Origin: Candidatus Altimarinota bacterium
Lineage (GTDB): Bacteria; Patescibacteriota; Gracilibacteria; UBA4473
DNA: 64,000 bases
Direction of reading: 5' to 3'
Assembly (NCBI GenBank): GCA_021736215.1
Contig: JAIPGI010000001.1
Span: 1-64,000, forward strand
Of the stretch, positions 41,593 to 50,248 are shown one piece after another. The translations under genes and the position numbers were made by a program. The first letter of the stretch is position 1, and each line of letters opens with the position of its first letter. A model generated the notes under the pieces. That model had not been told where the DNA came from. It worked only from the letters and a program-made list of their open reading frames with translations, and did no database searches.

Positions 41593-43836
41593 CTACTTCT
41601 GGAGAGCTCGCTGTAACCCCTCTCGTGTTACAGGATCAGAAATATCTATCGATTTTTTTAAGATAGCTTGAGATAATTCCTGAACCTCTACCGCAGAAAT
41701 GATTTGTTGGGGGTAAAAAGAATCTCCCCAAATAAGTCCGTCTTGTTTCGCTTGCAAAGCTACATCATAGAACCAATCTGTCTCCCGTACATCCACAAAT
41801 GGATTTTCCGTAGGAAACGGAGGCGGCGTCCCCAATGTCTCATAGAGTAAAAAGAAAACATCTGCTCTCGAGAGGGTGGGAGCAGTTATCGTCTTTGACG
41901 AAACAAAAGTGGGTGCAGGAACTGTCGGAGCAGACGAAGGGTTCGCCACAGGAGAGAGCGGGGTAACTGCTGGAACTTTTTGGGGAACGGTATACTGCGA
42001 AATAAAAATCGGAAAATGGAGTTCATCTTTATTCCCCCCACCATCAACAACCCTCAAGAGAATTTGTTTTTCTCCAGATGTGGAAAATTTTTTTTGAACT
42101 TTGGGGGTACTGTAATAGACCAATTGTCCCTGATTGACGATGTCTTGCGGTCCTTTGTAATCAAAATCCCAAAAATATTTTAGGTTTTGCCCACTACTGC
42201 GAGAAGCATCGAATCGGAACGCTGTTCTCGTATCGCCCTCTCGTTGAGAAATCGTAACACGTGCTTTTGGAGTTTGGTAGGGGAGGACGGTAATACTTCG
42301 TGAAATCGTCGTTACACTCTTATTCGCATCACGCACCTGCATACTTGCTATATAGGTTCCAGGAGTATCATATCGCCACTGATGTGTTGTTGATCGTCGA
42401 AACTGTTGATCCCAATTCCCGTCCCCATCCGCATCAAACCGCACTTCCAAATCCCCGCTACGATTTTGTAAATCAGAAACCTTGGGATAAAAACGAACTA
42501 AATCTCCTGGATAAATTTCTCGTCTGTCGACAGTAAACGATGCCTGCGGAACAGTATTGGCATACACCGTTAAAGGCATCGAGACCATGCTATCCAGCCC
42601 TTTTTCATTTTCTACATCAATCGTTGGATAATATATCCCCGGTCGAGGAAAGACGTATTCGGCTACCGGCGAAGTTAAAAAAATTGTATCCCAATCCTTA
42701 TCTCCATCAAAATCCCATCGATAAGAGAACTCTTTTTCGACAACATCCTGACGTCTTAAATTCGCTGAAAATTGCAATCGATCACCCACGACCACCGCGA
42801 AGTACCCCGATGTGTTCCCCGCGTAAAAAGTTGTATTGCGAGTTAAATTTTGAACACTAATCTCAGCTCTGAAATCAATCGGATCGGTCCGCACATCAAT
42901 GGTTGTAAGCGTCTCTCGACACTGTGGATTGGCATGGTCGTAACAAGTCCTTGTTCGGACTTCGTGACGCCCCGGAGAATCGAATTTTTTGTACACAATC
43001 GTTTTATCTTGGACAAATTCTTCTCCATCAAAGCTCCACTCAATCCAGGCGTGTTCAGCGACACGGGAACTACTCGCATCAAAACGAAACGTTGTATCTT
43101 CATTAAACCCCTGTTTCCCTGGAGAAACATTCACTATGGGGGCCACTACACTGGGGGGAAGAACATTAATTTTATTCCAAGAATTCTTGAAGATGGGCTG
43201 CCTAGTCGCTGCTACACTAATGCGTTCAATCCCTCGGACTTGCTGTATCGATCCGTCAGGAAATTTTACTTCCGCTGTTGGAGAAAAACTTCCCACTTCC
43301 ATATCTCCAAAAACATGCGAAACAATTCTGTAAGCACTCCATGGAATTTCAAAAAATCCATCAGAGTTAAAATCCCAACGAACAAATAGTTTGTCGGGGT
43401 CATCCGTTCGCGGGAGAGTAAATACCAATTCAAAATATATCGGTTCTCCTGCTCGTATTCGAGTTGGAGAAACTTTTATTCGAATTTTTCGATAAATATC
43501 CCCCACGACACGATACTTCCGATAGGTTGTCTGAACCGTTTTCCACTGCTTGTCTCGCACCTGCAACTTTGCCTGAAAAGTCCCCATATCAAGAGGTTTG
43601 AATTTCTGAAGAGATTGCGTGCTCCACGGAGTCCAGTTCTGAGAAGGATTAAACTGAAATCTATATTCCAAACCTCCTTTTTGTCCGTTCGTATTGCGAG
43701 AGTCGGAAGCATCAAATGTAACTTCCTTCCCCTCCTCAATAGTGGAAGGGGTAATCGTTAAATTTGCTTCTGGAAGTGTTGCCGCCAGTGTACTTCCCCC
43801 AAAAGACAAAAAGAGAATACTCAGAAAAATCCGCAT
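41593..43836 (-). CDS. secreted PKD-repeat protein with a C-terminal SLH-like domain
   Basis: This is a 747-residue protein. A signal peptide (about 1-18, ending TLAAT) precedes at least five PKD-like Ig domains. They are marked by repeats of VTFDASDSRN, FVRWDFNSDGFFEI, FSYRWDFDGDKDWD, VRFDADGDGNWDQQF and LKYFWDFDYKGP, and the last two or three have Ca-binding-like DxDxDG loops. After a Pro/Ala/Val linker, about 650-747 resemble an SLH domain (LSRADVFFLLYETLG; PFVDVRETDWFYDVALQAKQDGLI). It probably binds the same wall glycan as the S-layer protein and projects a rod of PKD domains. The promoter at 43843-43870 is leaderless. Confidence 0.8.
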   Translation of the reverse strand: MRIFLSILFLSFGGSTLAATLPEANLTITPSTIEEGKEVTFDASDSRNTNGQKGGLEYRFQFNPSQNWTPWSTQSLQKFKPLDMGTFQAKLQVRDKQWKTVQTTYRKYRVVGDIYRKIRIKVSPTRIRAGEPIYFELVFTLPRTDDPDKLFVRWDFNSDGFFEIPWSAYRIVSHVFGDMEVGSFSPTAEVKFPDGSIQQVRGIERISVAATRQPIFKNSWNKINVLPPSVVAPIVNVSPGKQGFNEDTTFRFDASSSRVAEHAWIEWSFDGEEFVQDKTIVYKKFDSPGRHEVRTRTCYDHANPQCRETLTTIDVRTDPIDFRAEISVQNLTRNTTFYAGNTSGYFAVVVGDRLQFSANLRRQDVVEKEFSYRWDFDGDKDWDTIFLTSPVAEYVFPRPGIYYPTIDVENEKGLDSMVSMPLTVYANTVPQASFTVDRREIYPGDLVRFYPKVSDLQNRSGDLEVRFDADGDGNWDQQFRRSTTHQWRYDTPGTYIASMQVRDANKSVTTISRSITVLPYQTPKARVTISQREGDTRTAFRFDASRSSGQNLKYFWDFDYKGPQDIVNQGQLVYYSTPKVQKKFSTSGEKQILLRVVDGGGNKDELHFPIFISQYTVPQKVPAVTPLSPVANPSSAPTVPAPTFVSSKTITAPTLSRADVFFLLYETLGTPPPFPTENPFVDVRETDWFYDVALQAKQDGLIWGDSFYPQQIISAVEVQELSQAILKKSIDISDPVTREGLQRALQK

Positions 43837-43842
43837 ACTGCG

Positions 43843-43870
43843 ATTGTAGTCATCTCACCAACGAACTCAA
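43843..43870 (-). promoter_or_regulatory. promoter of the PKD-SLH gene, leaderless
   Basis: TTGAGT (43870-43865), a 16-nt spacer, TACAAT (43848-43843), then 6 nt to the ATG. Confidence 0.7.
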
Positions 43871-43921
43871 GAATTCTCATTCTCACTCTTTCTCGTTCCC
43901 TTTCCTCTTGAAAGGCAATGC

Positions 43922-43963
43922 CTCAATCCCGGGTTCTAGAAATTCATTGAACCCGGGATTGAG
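43922..43963. repeat. REP palindrome (intergenic)
   Basis: CTCAATCCCGGGTTC, loop TAGAAATTCATT, GAACCCGGGATTGAG: 15-bp perfect arms, the longest in the window. It lies between the divergent PKD-SLH and M16 peptidase genes. Confidence 0.93.
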
Positions 43964-44031
43964 TGTCGTAATAAAAGTTTTTTCGAAAACAAACCTTTTC
44001 TGTTACCATCCCTCAGAATCACAAAAACACT

Positions 44032-45294
44032 ATGAAAATTCATACCAAAACTCTCTCAAATGGACTCCGTCTACAAGCCGTAGAAATGCCAGGAACAAAT
44101 GTTGTTACGACTCTTATTTTAGTGGGTGCTGGATCTCGATACGAGGATATTTCCATCGCTGGGATTTCTCATTTCTTGGAACATATGTTTTTCAAGGGGG
44201 CCAAAAAATACAAGACTCCAAAAGCCGTTTCCGAAGCGGTTGATGGTTTTGGAGGGGTATTTAATGCTTTTACGGGCAAGGAATACGCTGGATATTACAT
44301 TAAGTCTGGAAAAGAAAATCTCACCGCCTCCCTAGACGTATTATCGGACATGATGCTTCACTCTCGATTTGATCCAATTGAAATCGATAAAGAGCGTGGC
44401 GTGATTCTCGAAGAAATGGCAATGTATCTCGATGCTCCCATGTATCAGATTAGTTGGGATTTTGAACAATTGGTTTTTGGGGACCAACCATTAGGAAGAG
44501 ACCAAATTGGAACGAGAGAAGTTATTCAATCCGTTACCCAGAAACAGTTCAAAGACTATCAATCAAGTCTTTATGTTCCCGAAAATACCGTTATTACAGT
44601 TGCTGGCGCCGTAAATGCCAAGGATTTAGATTTACTGGAGCAATACTTTCCCTTTGAATCCAAAAAGAAAACACTCACTTCGGCTTCATTTGATGCTTCT
44701 CTTTCCACGAAAAAATTAAAAATCCGTGAGAAAAAAACGGAACAGTACCACATTTCTTTCGGAGTACGAGCACTCAGTGAAACCGATCCCGCATTTCCAG
44801 CGCTTGAAGTTCTTTCGACAATTCTCGGAGGAAACATGAGCGCCCGAATGTTTCAGCATGTACGAGAACAAAAAGGACTCTGTTATTCTATTCGTACTCA
44901 GGTGGACGAATATACCGATACGGGACTCCTCACAACTCGTGCTGGAGTGAAACTCGATGATGTGCTCAAAGCCGTAGAAGCCATCCGACACGAATATGAT
45001 GATATTCGAAACAATGGAGTGAGTGCTTCCGAACTCACAAAAGCCAAAAATTATCTCTGCGGGAAAATCGATCTCTCAACGGAAGATACTGAAGAAGTGG
45101 CGCACCACTATGGGAAAGACACACTTCTCTATGCCAAACACGAAGATTTCGAAGTATGGAAGAAACGTATTCAGTCCGTTACCAAAGTCCAAGTCGAAAC
45201 TCTTGCAAAAAAAATTCTCTCTCCTCAACATTTTCGATTTTCTGGCATCGGTCCCGCATTGGACGAAGAAAGGCTTCTAAAACTCATTAGTTAG
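44032..45294 (+). CDS. M16 family zinc metallopeptidase (pitrilysin/processing peptidase type)
   Basis: This is a 420-residue protein. The inverted zinc motif HFLEH is at 47-51 and the third ligand is the Glu in KERGVILEEM (about residue 127). The second half holds the inactive domain with RMFQHVREQKGLCYSI, which carries the Arg/Tyr pair typical of the family. The length fits bacterial single-chain PqqL/YmxG-like enzymes. No signal peptide is present, so it acts inside the cell. It lies alone; TTACCAT-like sequence 25 nt upstream could be its -10 region. Confidence 0.92.
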   Translation: MKIHTKTLSNGLRLQAVEMPGTNVVTTLILVGAGSRYEDISIAGISHFLEHMFFKGAKKYKTPKAVSEAVDGFGGVFNAFTGKEYAGYYIKSGKENLTASLDVLSDMMLHSRFDPIEIDKERGVILEEMAMYLDAPMYQISWDFEQLVFGDQPLGRDQIGTREVIQSVTQKQFKDYQSSLYVPENTVITVAGAVNAKDLDLLEQYFPFESKKKTLTSASFDASLSTKKLKIREKKTEQYHISFGVRALSETDPAFPALEVLSTILGGNMSARMFQHVREQKGLCYSIRTQVDEYTDTGLLTTRAGVKLDDVLKAVEAIRHEYDDIRNNGVSASELTKAKNYLCGKIDLSTEDTEEVAHHYGKDTLLYAKHEDFEVWKKRIQSVTKVQVETLAKKILSPQHFRFSGIGPALDEERLLKLIS

Positions 45295-45341
45295 CTCCTC
45301 ATTGAAAAAACATATATCCCTCAAGATATGGATTCCAACAC

Positions 45342-45668
45342 TCAACAAGTAATCACATCTTTTACGGCTTTTTTGGATCCTTCCGTCAAGGCATAAAAAT
45401 AATTCGTTTCTGATATTGTTTTTTCATGTGTTTCCTCTGCAATATACTTCTGAAGCAATTTCCAAGCTTCTTCGACAAATGGCTCTTCTATTTTTTGTCC
45501 CGAAAGACTCCCCTTTGGAAGGTTATTATTTATCTCTGCTAAAATTAAAAATCCACTATTTGTTGCTTCATCGGTCGTATCTCTATTTCTCGTATACTGG
45601 TTATAAAAATCGAGGAATGATTGTTTTTGTTCCTCAACCGTCACGCTCTCTACCTGCAAAGTATTCAT
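45342..45668 (-). CDS. hypothetical small helical protein
   Basis: This is a 108-residue protein, mostly helical and acidic, with no hydrophobic segment and no recognised motif. It is supported by TATAAA ending 7 nt before the ATG. It is convergent with the M16 gene (47 nt apart). I cannot assign a function. Confidence 0.5.
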   Translation of the reverse strand: MNTLQVESVTVEEQKQSFLDFYNQYTRNRDTTDEATNSGFLILAEINNNLPKGSLSGQKIEEPFVEEAWKLLQKYIAEETHEKTISETNYFYALTEGSKKAVKDVITC

Positions 45669-45719
45669 TTACTAAATTTATAATAATTGCCTTTTAATCA
45701 AAATCGAACACGTTGTCAA

Positions 45720-46676
45720 TTACTTTTCCGCAATTTTATCGGATACCTCGTCAAAAACTTCTTTTATATAGGCAAATTGTTCCATGACATTTTTGTGAAA
45801 TTTATCATGAAACTGTGATCGAAAAAATTGAATCAGTCGTAATTTTTTACTATTGACGGCTATTTTTTCAGCCTCATCAACCACTTGTCCGTGTACCGTG
45901 TATTCAAAAACTGCGGGGCTAAGTCCGTTTTCCGAAAGGATTTCTCGAACTAACCGAGAAGTCGCCTGATGATCAGGATGGGTGTCTTTGGTTTCGGAAG
46001 GGATATACACCTGCACGGGAGCAATTTGTTTCAGAAGTGTTGTGAGGTTTTTTTTGAGGACATCCCTCGAATAGGGCATCGATGCAAAATAACTATCCCA
46101 ATTCGTGTGATTTTGCCCTGTATATTGGCTCCGAAGAAGTTGTTGATTTCCGAGATCCGAAAGGTGTCTATCTGGGAAATTAAGGAAAAAAAGATCCGAC
46201 ACTTCTAATCCCAAAAATCTTGCCGCGACACTCGATTCTCGTTTTCGAACCCTTCCGTAGGCCTGTGCTTGATCATATGTAGAGTTTTGAAGTCCGTCTC
46301 CATCTGTCAAAAAAATGATTTTTACATCTCCTTTATCCGATACAATACGACGTATCACATCTGAGCAACACAATACTTCGTCATCTGGATGAGGGGAAAA
46401 AATAATTGTGGAACCGTTTGGTTTTTCAACTTGAATGGAAACCGGCACATCCTCCTTGAGCGAAATTTTCTGAACAAGTTTCGATGGACGAGCAATGCGA
46501 GAAAAAAATTCTTTCGCTTTCTCTTTCCTCCGTTGGTATGCAGGAGGGAAGTATTCTGGATTCTTTATTTCTATAGGAGACTGTTGCACAACTGGCTCTC
46601 TCCGAACTTGTCTGAGTTGTGTTACGTTTTGGAGATAACTCTGCCAAAAAGTGGCCGCCACCAAAAATCCTTCCAT
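45720..46676 (-). CDS. PIG-L/LmbE-type N-acetylglucosamine deacetylase
   Basis: This is a 318-residue protein. The domain begins near residue 90: IIFSPHPDDEVLCCSD holds the zinc-binding PHPDD, then IIFLTDGDG, and THPDHQATSRLV supplies the third His. About 85 residues before it are basic and helical with a short hydrophobic stretch (MEGFLVAATFWQSYLQ), possibly an interfacial anchor. Members act on GlcNAc linked to inositol, to lipids or to antibiotics; a cell-surface glycolipid substrate would fit here. The ATG at 46676 is preferred to the GTG one codon earlier, because the promoter ends 8 nt upstream. Confidence 0.85.
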   Translation of the reverse strand: MEGFLVAATFWQSYLQNVTQLRQVRREPVVQQSPIEIKNPEYFPPAYQRRKEKAKEFFSRIARPSKLVQKISLKEDVPVSIQVEKPNGSTIIFSPHPDDEVLCCSDVIRRIVSDKGDVKIIFLTDGDGLQNSTYDQAQAYGRVRKRESSVAARFLGLEVSDLFFLNFPDRHLSDLGNQQLLRSQYTGQNHTNWDSYFASMPYSRDVLKKNLTTLLKQIAPVQVYIPSETKDTHPDHQATSRLVREILSENGLSPAVFEYTVHGQVVDEAEKIAVNSKKLRLIQFFRSQFHDKFHKNVMEQFAYIKEVFDEVSDKIAEK

Positions 46677-46684
46677 CACATCGC

Positions 46685-46712
46685 ATTATAGGGAAATATA
46701 CCTTCCACTCAA
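46685..46712 (-). promoter_or_regulatory. promoter of the PIG-L gene, leaderless
   Basis: TTGAGT (46712-46707), a 16-nt spacer, perfect TATAAT (46690-46685), then 8 nt to the ATG at 46676. Confidence 0.75.
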
Positions 46713-46721
46713 GGAAGAATA

Positions 46722-48350
46722 CTAACTTACGATGCGATATAACTCTTCGAGAGTTGTTTGTCCTTTCAAAACTTTCATCAATCCGTCTTCAAATAATGTC
46801 ACAAAATCCGTTTTATTTATGAGAAAATCCTTGATTTCCATTTCTGACTTCCCCTCCAAAATTATCTTTCGAATACTGTCTGTCATGAGAAACGCTTCAC
46901 AAACAGCAATTCGTCCCATATACCCTGTCTGAGAACATTTTTCACATCCGACAGACTTGGGAACTGTCGTGGAAGCGGAAATTCCTGGTATTTTCTCTTC
47001 GAGTCGCTGTATAGCTGTCCTGATTTTTGGGTCTTTTGGAATATCAACTCTCTGGACACAATGAGGGCATACTTTGCGCACGAGTCTTTGAGCAAAAACA
47101 GCTACAATTGTTGGAGCAATATTGAAGTTTTCTAATCCCAAATTCCGCAAACGCGAGATAGCCCCAATGGCAGAATTTGTATGTAATGAACTCAAAACTA
47201 CATGCCCCGTCAGCGCCGCTTCTGCTGACAATTTTGCCGTTTGGAAGCTTCTGATTTCTCCTACGAGCATAATATCTGGATCGTGTCTCAAAAGAGCCTG
47301 AAGACCTGTTTCAAAATTATATTCTTTTTTCTCATTTACCTGTGATTGAGATATCCCTGGAAGTTCATATTCAATAGGGTCTTCAAGGGTAACCAGTTTT
47401 CTTTGGGAAGAATTGAGTTCCGACAACATTGAGTAGAGTGTTGTTGTTTTTCCGCTTCCCGTAGGTCCTGTAACCAAAATAAGTCCATTTCTATTGGTCA
47501 ATGCTGTGAGCATTTTGTCTCGAACATATTCAGAAAATCCAAGTTCTGTAAAATCTTTGATTCCTCTTTGTGAATCCAAAAGTCGCATAACAACCGATTC
47601 TCCAAAAGGAGTTGGAAGTGTTGAAATACGGACATCTATTTTCCGTCCATTCATATCAAAATTTGAGTGTCCATCTTGTGGTACGTCAGAAATATTGGAA
47701 CGCATTCCAGCTTCATATTTAATTCGATTCAAAAGTTTTTTTGTCGTTTCATTATCCAAAGAGAAAATATCATGCAAAATCCCATCTATACGGAATCTAA
47801 GCACCGCCCCTTGTTCTTTGGGTTGTACATGAATGTCTGATGCATCAGCATCAACAGCGGTAATTTCTATTTCACTCAAAGCAGTTTCTGCATGCATACT
47901 AGAAATTTTCTGTGCCAATTCCCCAAAGTTTTTTATTTTTGTAATGACATTTGTCGTATTATCTTCGGAGATTTCGACAGATCTCTCTACTTTTCGTTTT
48001 CTAAAAAGATCCGTGTCATAATGCCCCAATGCATATGCAAGAGAGCTTGGTGAACAGAGGAATATTTCCGTCTTCCATTTGGAATTAAGTTTTTCAAGAA
48101 GTGTTTTTGTCTCGGTATTATCAGGATCTACTACTGCAACGCGTAATTTTTTCCCAACCTGAGAAAGAGGGAACACTTCCGCTACTCTTGCCTCAGGTTC
48201 TTGAACGATTTTGAGCACGTCTATATCAACAGCGAATTTTTCTAAATTTACATATCCAAGCCCTTCTTTCTTGGCTCGTTCAGAAACCTCTCGCTCTTCA
48301 AATTCACGATTTATATTTCCAAGAAATGTGCTTTTTACTTCATTCCCCAT
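46722..48350 (-). CDS. pilB: type IV pilus assembly ATPase PilB (GspE family)
   Basis: This is a 542-residue protein. The N-terminal MshEN-like domain (about 1-140) is followed by the motor. DIHVQPKEQGAVLRFRIDG is present, then Walker A GPTGSGKTTTLYS, the Asp box TLEDPIEYELPG, Walker B with LRHDPDIMLVGEIR, and His box LTGHVVLSSLHTNSA. The zinc-binding tetracysteine is CPHCVQR...CEKCSQTGYMGR, as in PilB/GspE. It powers pilus extension. It is transcribed away from the pilN-pilO-pilC operon, separated by the gene at 48382-49038. Its promoter at 48357-48385 ends 6 nt before the ATG. Confidence 0.95.
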   Translation of the reverse strand: MGNEVKSTFLGNINREFEEREVSERAKKEGLGYVNLEKFAVDIDVLKIVQEPEARVAEVFPLSQVGKKLRVAVVDPDNTETKTLLEKLNSKWKTEIFLCSPSSLAYALGHYDTDLFRKRKVERSVEISEDNTTNVITKIKNFGELAQKISSMHAETALSEIEITAVDADASDIHVQPKEQGAVLRFRIDGILHDIFSLDNETTKKLLNRIKYEAGMRSNISDVPQDGHSNFDMNGRKIDVRISTLPTPFGESVVMRLLDSQRGIKDFTELGFSEYVRDKMLTALTNRNGLILVTGPTGSGKTTTLYSMLSELNSSQRKLVTLEDPIEYELPGISQSQVNEKKEYNFETGLQALLRHDPDIMLVGEIRSFQTAKLSAEAALTGHVVLSSLHTNSAIGAISRLRNLGLENFNIAPTIVAVFAQRLVRKVCPHCVQRVDIPKDPKIRTAIQRLEEKIPGISASTTVPKSVGCEKCSQTGYMGRIAVCEAFLMTDSIRKIILEGKSEMEIKDFLINKTDFVTLFEDGLMKVLKGQTTLEELYRIVS

Positions 48351-48356
48351 CTCCTT

Positions 48357-48385
48357 ATTCTAGCACAAACATGCTAAAAAATCAA
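48357..48385 (-). promoter_or_regulatory. pilB promoter, leaderless
   Basis: TTGATT (48385-48380), a 17-nt spacer, TAGAAT (48362-48357), then AAGGAG and the ATG. AAGGAG is too close to act as a Shine-Dalgarno site and would be in the transcript only in part. Confidence 0.7.
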
Positions 48386-49038
48386 TGTGTTATGTCCGTT
48401 TTCTTGAGTTTCGTACACAGGATTTCTTCCGCTCGCTGGTGCACAAATTCTATATCATCTTCTGTTGTAATTTTTACAGATCGTTTTCTCCCTTCTTTCG
48501 TATCCTCGAAAACCAAAAAATCATCTGGAGTAAAAACTTGAAGTTGTGTTCCTGCGAGATGCTGTAGTATTTTTTTCGTCCGCTCTTCCCCGAAAATAGT
48601 TTCACAAAAAAAGACGCAATCACAGTGATGATTCTTTGCCCGTCGGAGGACCTTTCGCATAAGTCTTCTAAATTCAACACTTTGGGAAAATCCTTCGTTT
48701 GCCATCTCGTAGAGAATTTGTGTTTCGAAAAACGAAAAACACGGCAACGATTCTGCCCGACAAACCTTGTGAGGAGCGTAATCGAATGTTTCTTTTGAAA
48801 TTTTTTGAAAAAATTCTTTTGCTGAAATATTTTTTCGATCATAAAAAACTCCGATTCTTCCAAATCGAGTATATTGAACCAATATTTTTAAGAGAGCGTT
48901 CCGACACAAATCTCCCTGAAAAGACTTCTCCGCCGAAAGGCAAACCTCCAACTCTAGAGACGCTTTTGGGAAACGTCTGAGGATAGTTCTCCCCAAGACA
49001 AGTGGCCCAAAGTCGCTTCCAATAAATTTCACATTCAT
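48382..49038 (-). CDS. hypothetical protein, possible remote Asp/Glu racemase-like fold
   Basis: This is a 218-residue protein. The N-terminus FIGSDFGPLVLGRTILRRFP is reminiscent of the DSGxGGLxVLxxL strand-helix of glutamate racemase. Near 150, CDCVFFCETIFGEERTKKIL loosely parallels the GCTHYPLL region, which would place one Cys, but the first catalytic Cys is not evident. The match is weak and I would not name an enzyme from it. It lies upstream of pilB in the same direction and back to back with pilN. Confidence 0.4.
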   Translation of the reverse strand: MNVKFIGSDFGPLVLGRTILRRFPKASLELEVCLSAEKSFQGDLCRNALLKILVQYTRFGRIGVFYDRKNISAKEFFQKISKETFDYAPHKVCRAESLPCFSFFETQILYEMANEGFSQSVEFRRLMRKVLRRAKNHHCDCVFFCETIFGEERTKKILQHLAGTQLQVFTPDDFLVFEDTKEGRKRSVKITTEDDIEFVHQRAEEILCTKLKKTDITH

Positions 49039-49116
49039 TTCTGACCCCTTGTAGCATATTTCATGAAAAATAAAAACTTTCCTTCGCTCGACCTAACCCA
49101 TGTAAAAATCGCAACT

Positions 49117-49145
49117 TTGGTTTTTGTCCAAAGAACGTATATAAT
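49117..49145 (+). promoter_or_regulatory. type IV pilus operon promoter, leaderless
   Basis: TTGGTT (49117-49122), a 17-nt spacer, perfect TATAAT (49140-49145), then 9 nt to the ATG of pilN at 49155. Confidence 0.7.
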
Positions 49146-49154
49146 TCAAGAAAA

Positions 49155-49739
49155 ATGCAAACACATACAAATTTCCACGATTCCCCAAGGGGTTCTGTTG
49201 CCAACACCAATCAGGACACTACGGAAAATCGTGTGTCTTTTTTAACAACTATTGCCCTTGGACTGATAGTACTCGTCGCCCTTTCTATTGTGTTTTTATC
49301 CTGGAAAAAATACGTTCTCCAGAAAGAAGAAACTGAACTTTCTCAAAAAATAGAAGTAAAAATAAAAACGCTACAGGGTTTGTCTCAAGGAACAAATTCC
49401 GTTGCCTACAATCAGGCCGCCACAGCTCTTTCGAAAGCAGAAAAATATCGTGTTCGATGGTCGGAAATTGTTGAAAAAATATTAAAACTCGAGTCTCCAA
49501 CGATACAATTCCTACAATTTGCCTCCTCTCCTCAAAAAGAAATATCAATTGATGGCATCGCCTCCAGCATGGAAGATATAGAATTGTTACTCGAAAAACT
49601 AAAGCAAGACCCCTCTATTCATCTTCCTTTTGTAAGCTCTCTTGCTGAAGCGGAAAGCGTGGAAGGAACTGTTTTGGCGAAAATGGGAAAAGTATTCCGA
49701 TTCCAACTTACTTTTACACTTAGCAATTCTCCACAATGA
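49155..49739 (+). CDS. pilN: type IV pilus inner-membrane protein, PilN-like
   Basis: This is a 194-residue protein. A polar N-terminus of about 30 residues precedes one helix (about 36-56, IALGLIVLVALSIVFL). A coiled coil (about 57-110) and a ferredoxin-like C-terminal domain (ISIDGIASSMEDIELLLEKL) follow. This is the PilN layout. The gene order pilN-pilO-pilC supports it. The short cytoplasmic tail would bind PilM, which is not in the window. It opens a seven-gene operon in which most neighbours overlap. Confidence 0.75.
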   Translation: MQTHTNFHDSPRGSVANTNQDTTENRVSFLTTIALGLIVLVALSIVFLSWKKYVLQKEETELSQKIEVKIKTLQGLSQGTNSVAYNQAATALSKAEKYRVRWSEIVEKILKLESPTIQFLQFASSPQKEISIDGIASSMEDIELLLEKLKQDPSIHLPFVSSLAEAESVEGTVLAKMGKVFRFQLTFTLSNSPQ

Positions 49740-50248
49740 AAAGTTGGCATATTCTTATTTTCGTTCTTTTGGTTTCCTCTATTGGATTTATCGTTCTTCC
49801 TTGGTATTCAGAAATACAAAATATGAAAGTGGTAAATCAAGGCCTTGAGAATACTCTTTCCGAAAAAATCCAAGAACTACAAACTCTTAATGGTATCATA
49901 AAATCTGCACAACAAGAGAATAAATCTCTTCTCTCTCAAATTCCTGTAGAAAACGAGCAAGAAAAAATCATGCAATTTTTAAAGCAAATATCTCTTAAAA
50001 CTGGATTTGGATTCACGAGTCTTCAATTTTCTAAAGGAAAAAATTCAGAAGTTGGACTGCCCGAATTAAGTATCCGATTCTCCACCACTGGTCGCAAAGA
50101 AAAAATAAAGGATTTTTTGGTAGCTATTGAAAATAGTCCTCGATTTCTCGGGATGGATAATCTCAATATAACGACAACAAGAGAAAACGGATCTTTGTCC
50201 GTTCAGTTTGGAGTTAGTCTTTATTCCTTTTTTCAAACTGAAAAATGA
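49736..50248 (+). CDS. pilO: type IV pilus inner-membrane protein, PilO-like
   Basis: This is a 170-residue protein. It has an N-terminal helix (about 5-24), a coiled coil (about 30-62) and an alpha/beta domain (PELSIRFSTTGRKEKIKDFL). This is the usual PilO plan, which heterodimerises with PilN to align the platform. The ATG overlaps the pilN stop by 4 nt, with no Shine-Dalgarno sequence, and its own stop overlaps pilC by 4 nt. Confidence 0.75.
   Translation: MKSWHILIFVLLVSSIGFIVLPWYSEIQNMKVVNQGLENTLSEKIQELQTLNGIIKSAQQENKSLLSQIPVENEQEKIMQFLKQISLKTGFGFTSLQFSKGKNSEVGLPELSIRFSTTGRKEKIKDFLVAIENSPRFLGMDNLNITTTRENGSLSVQFGVSLYSFFQTEK

Noticed and set aside
48382-49038. Glutamate racemase MurI
   Set aside because: Only a loose resemblance of two segments; the first catalytic Cys and the TxxNTA-type motif are not seen, so it is listed as hypothetical.
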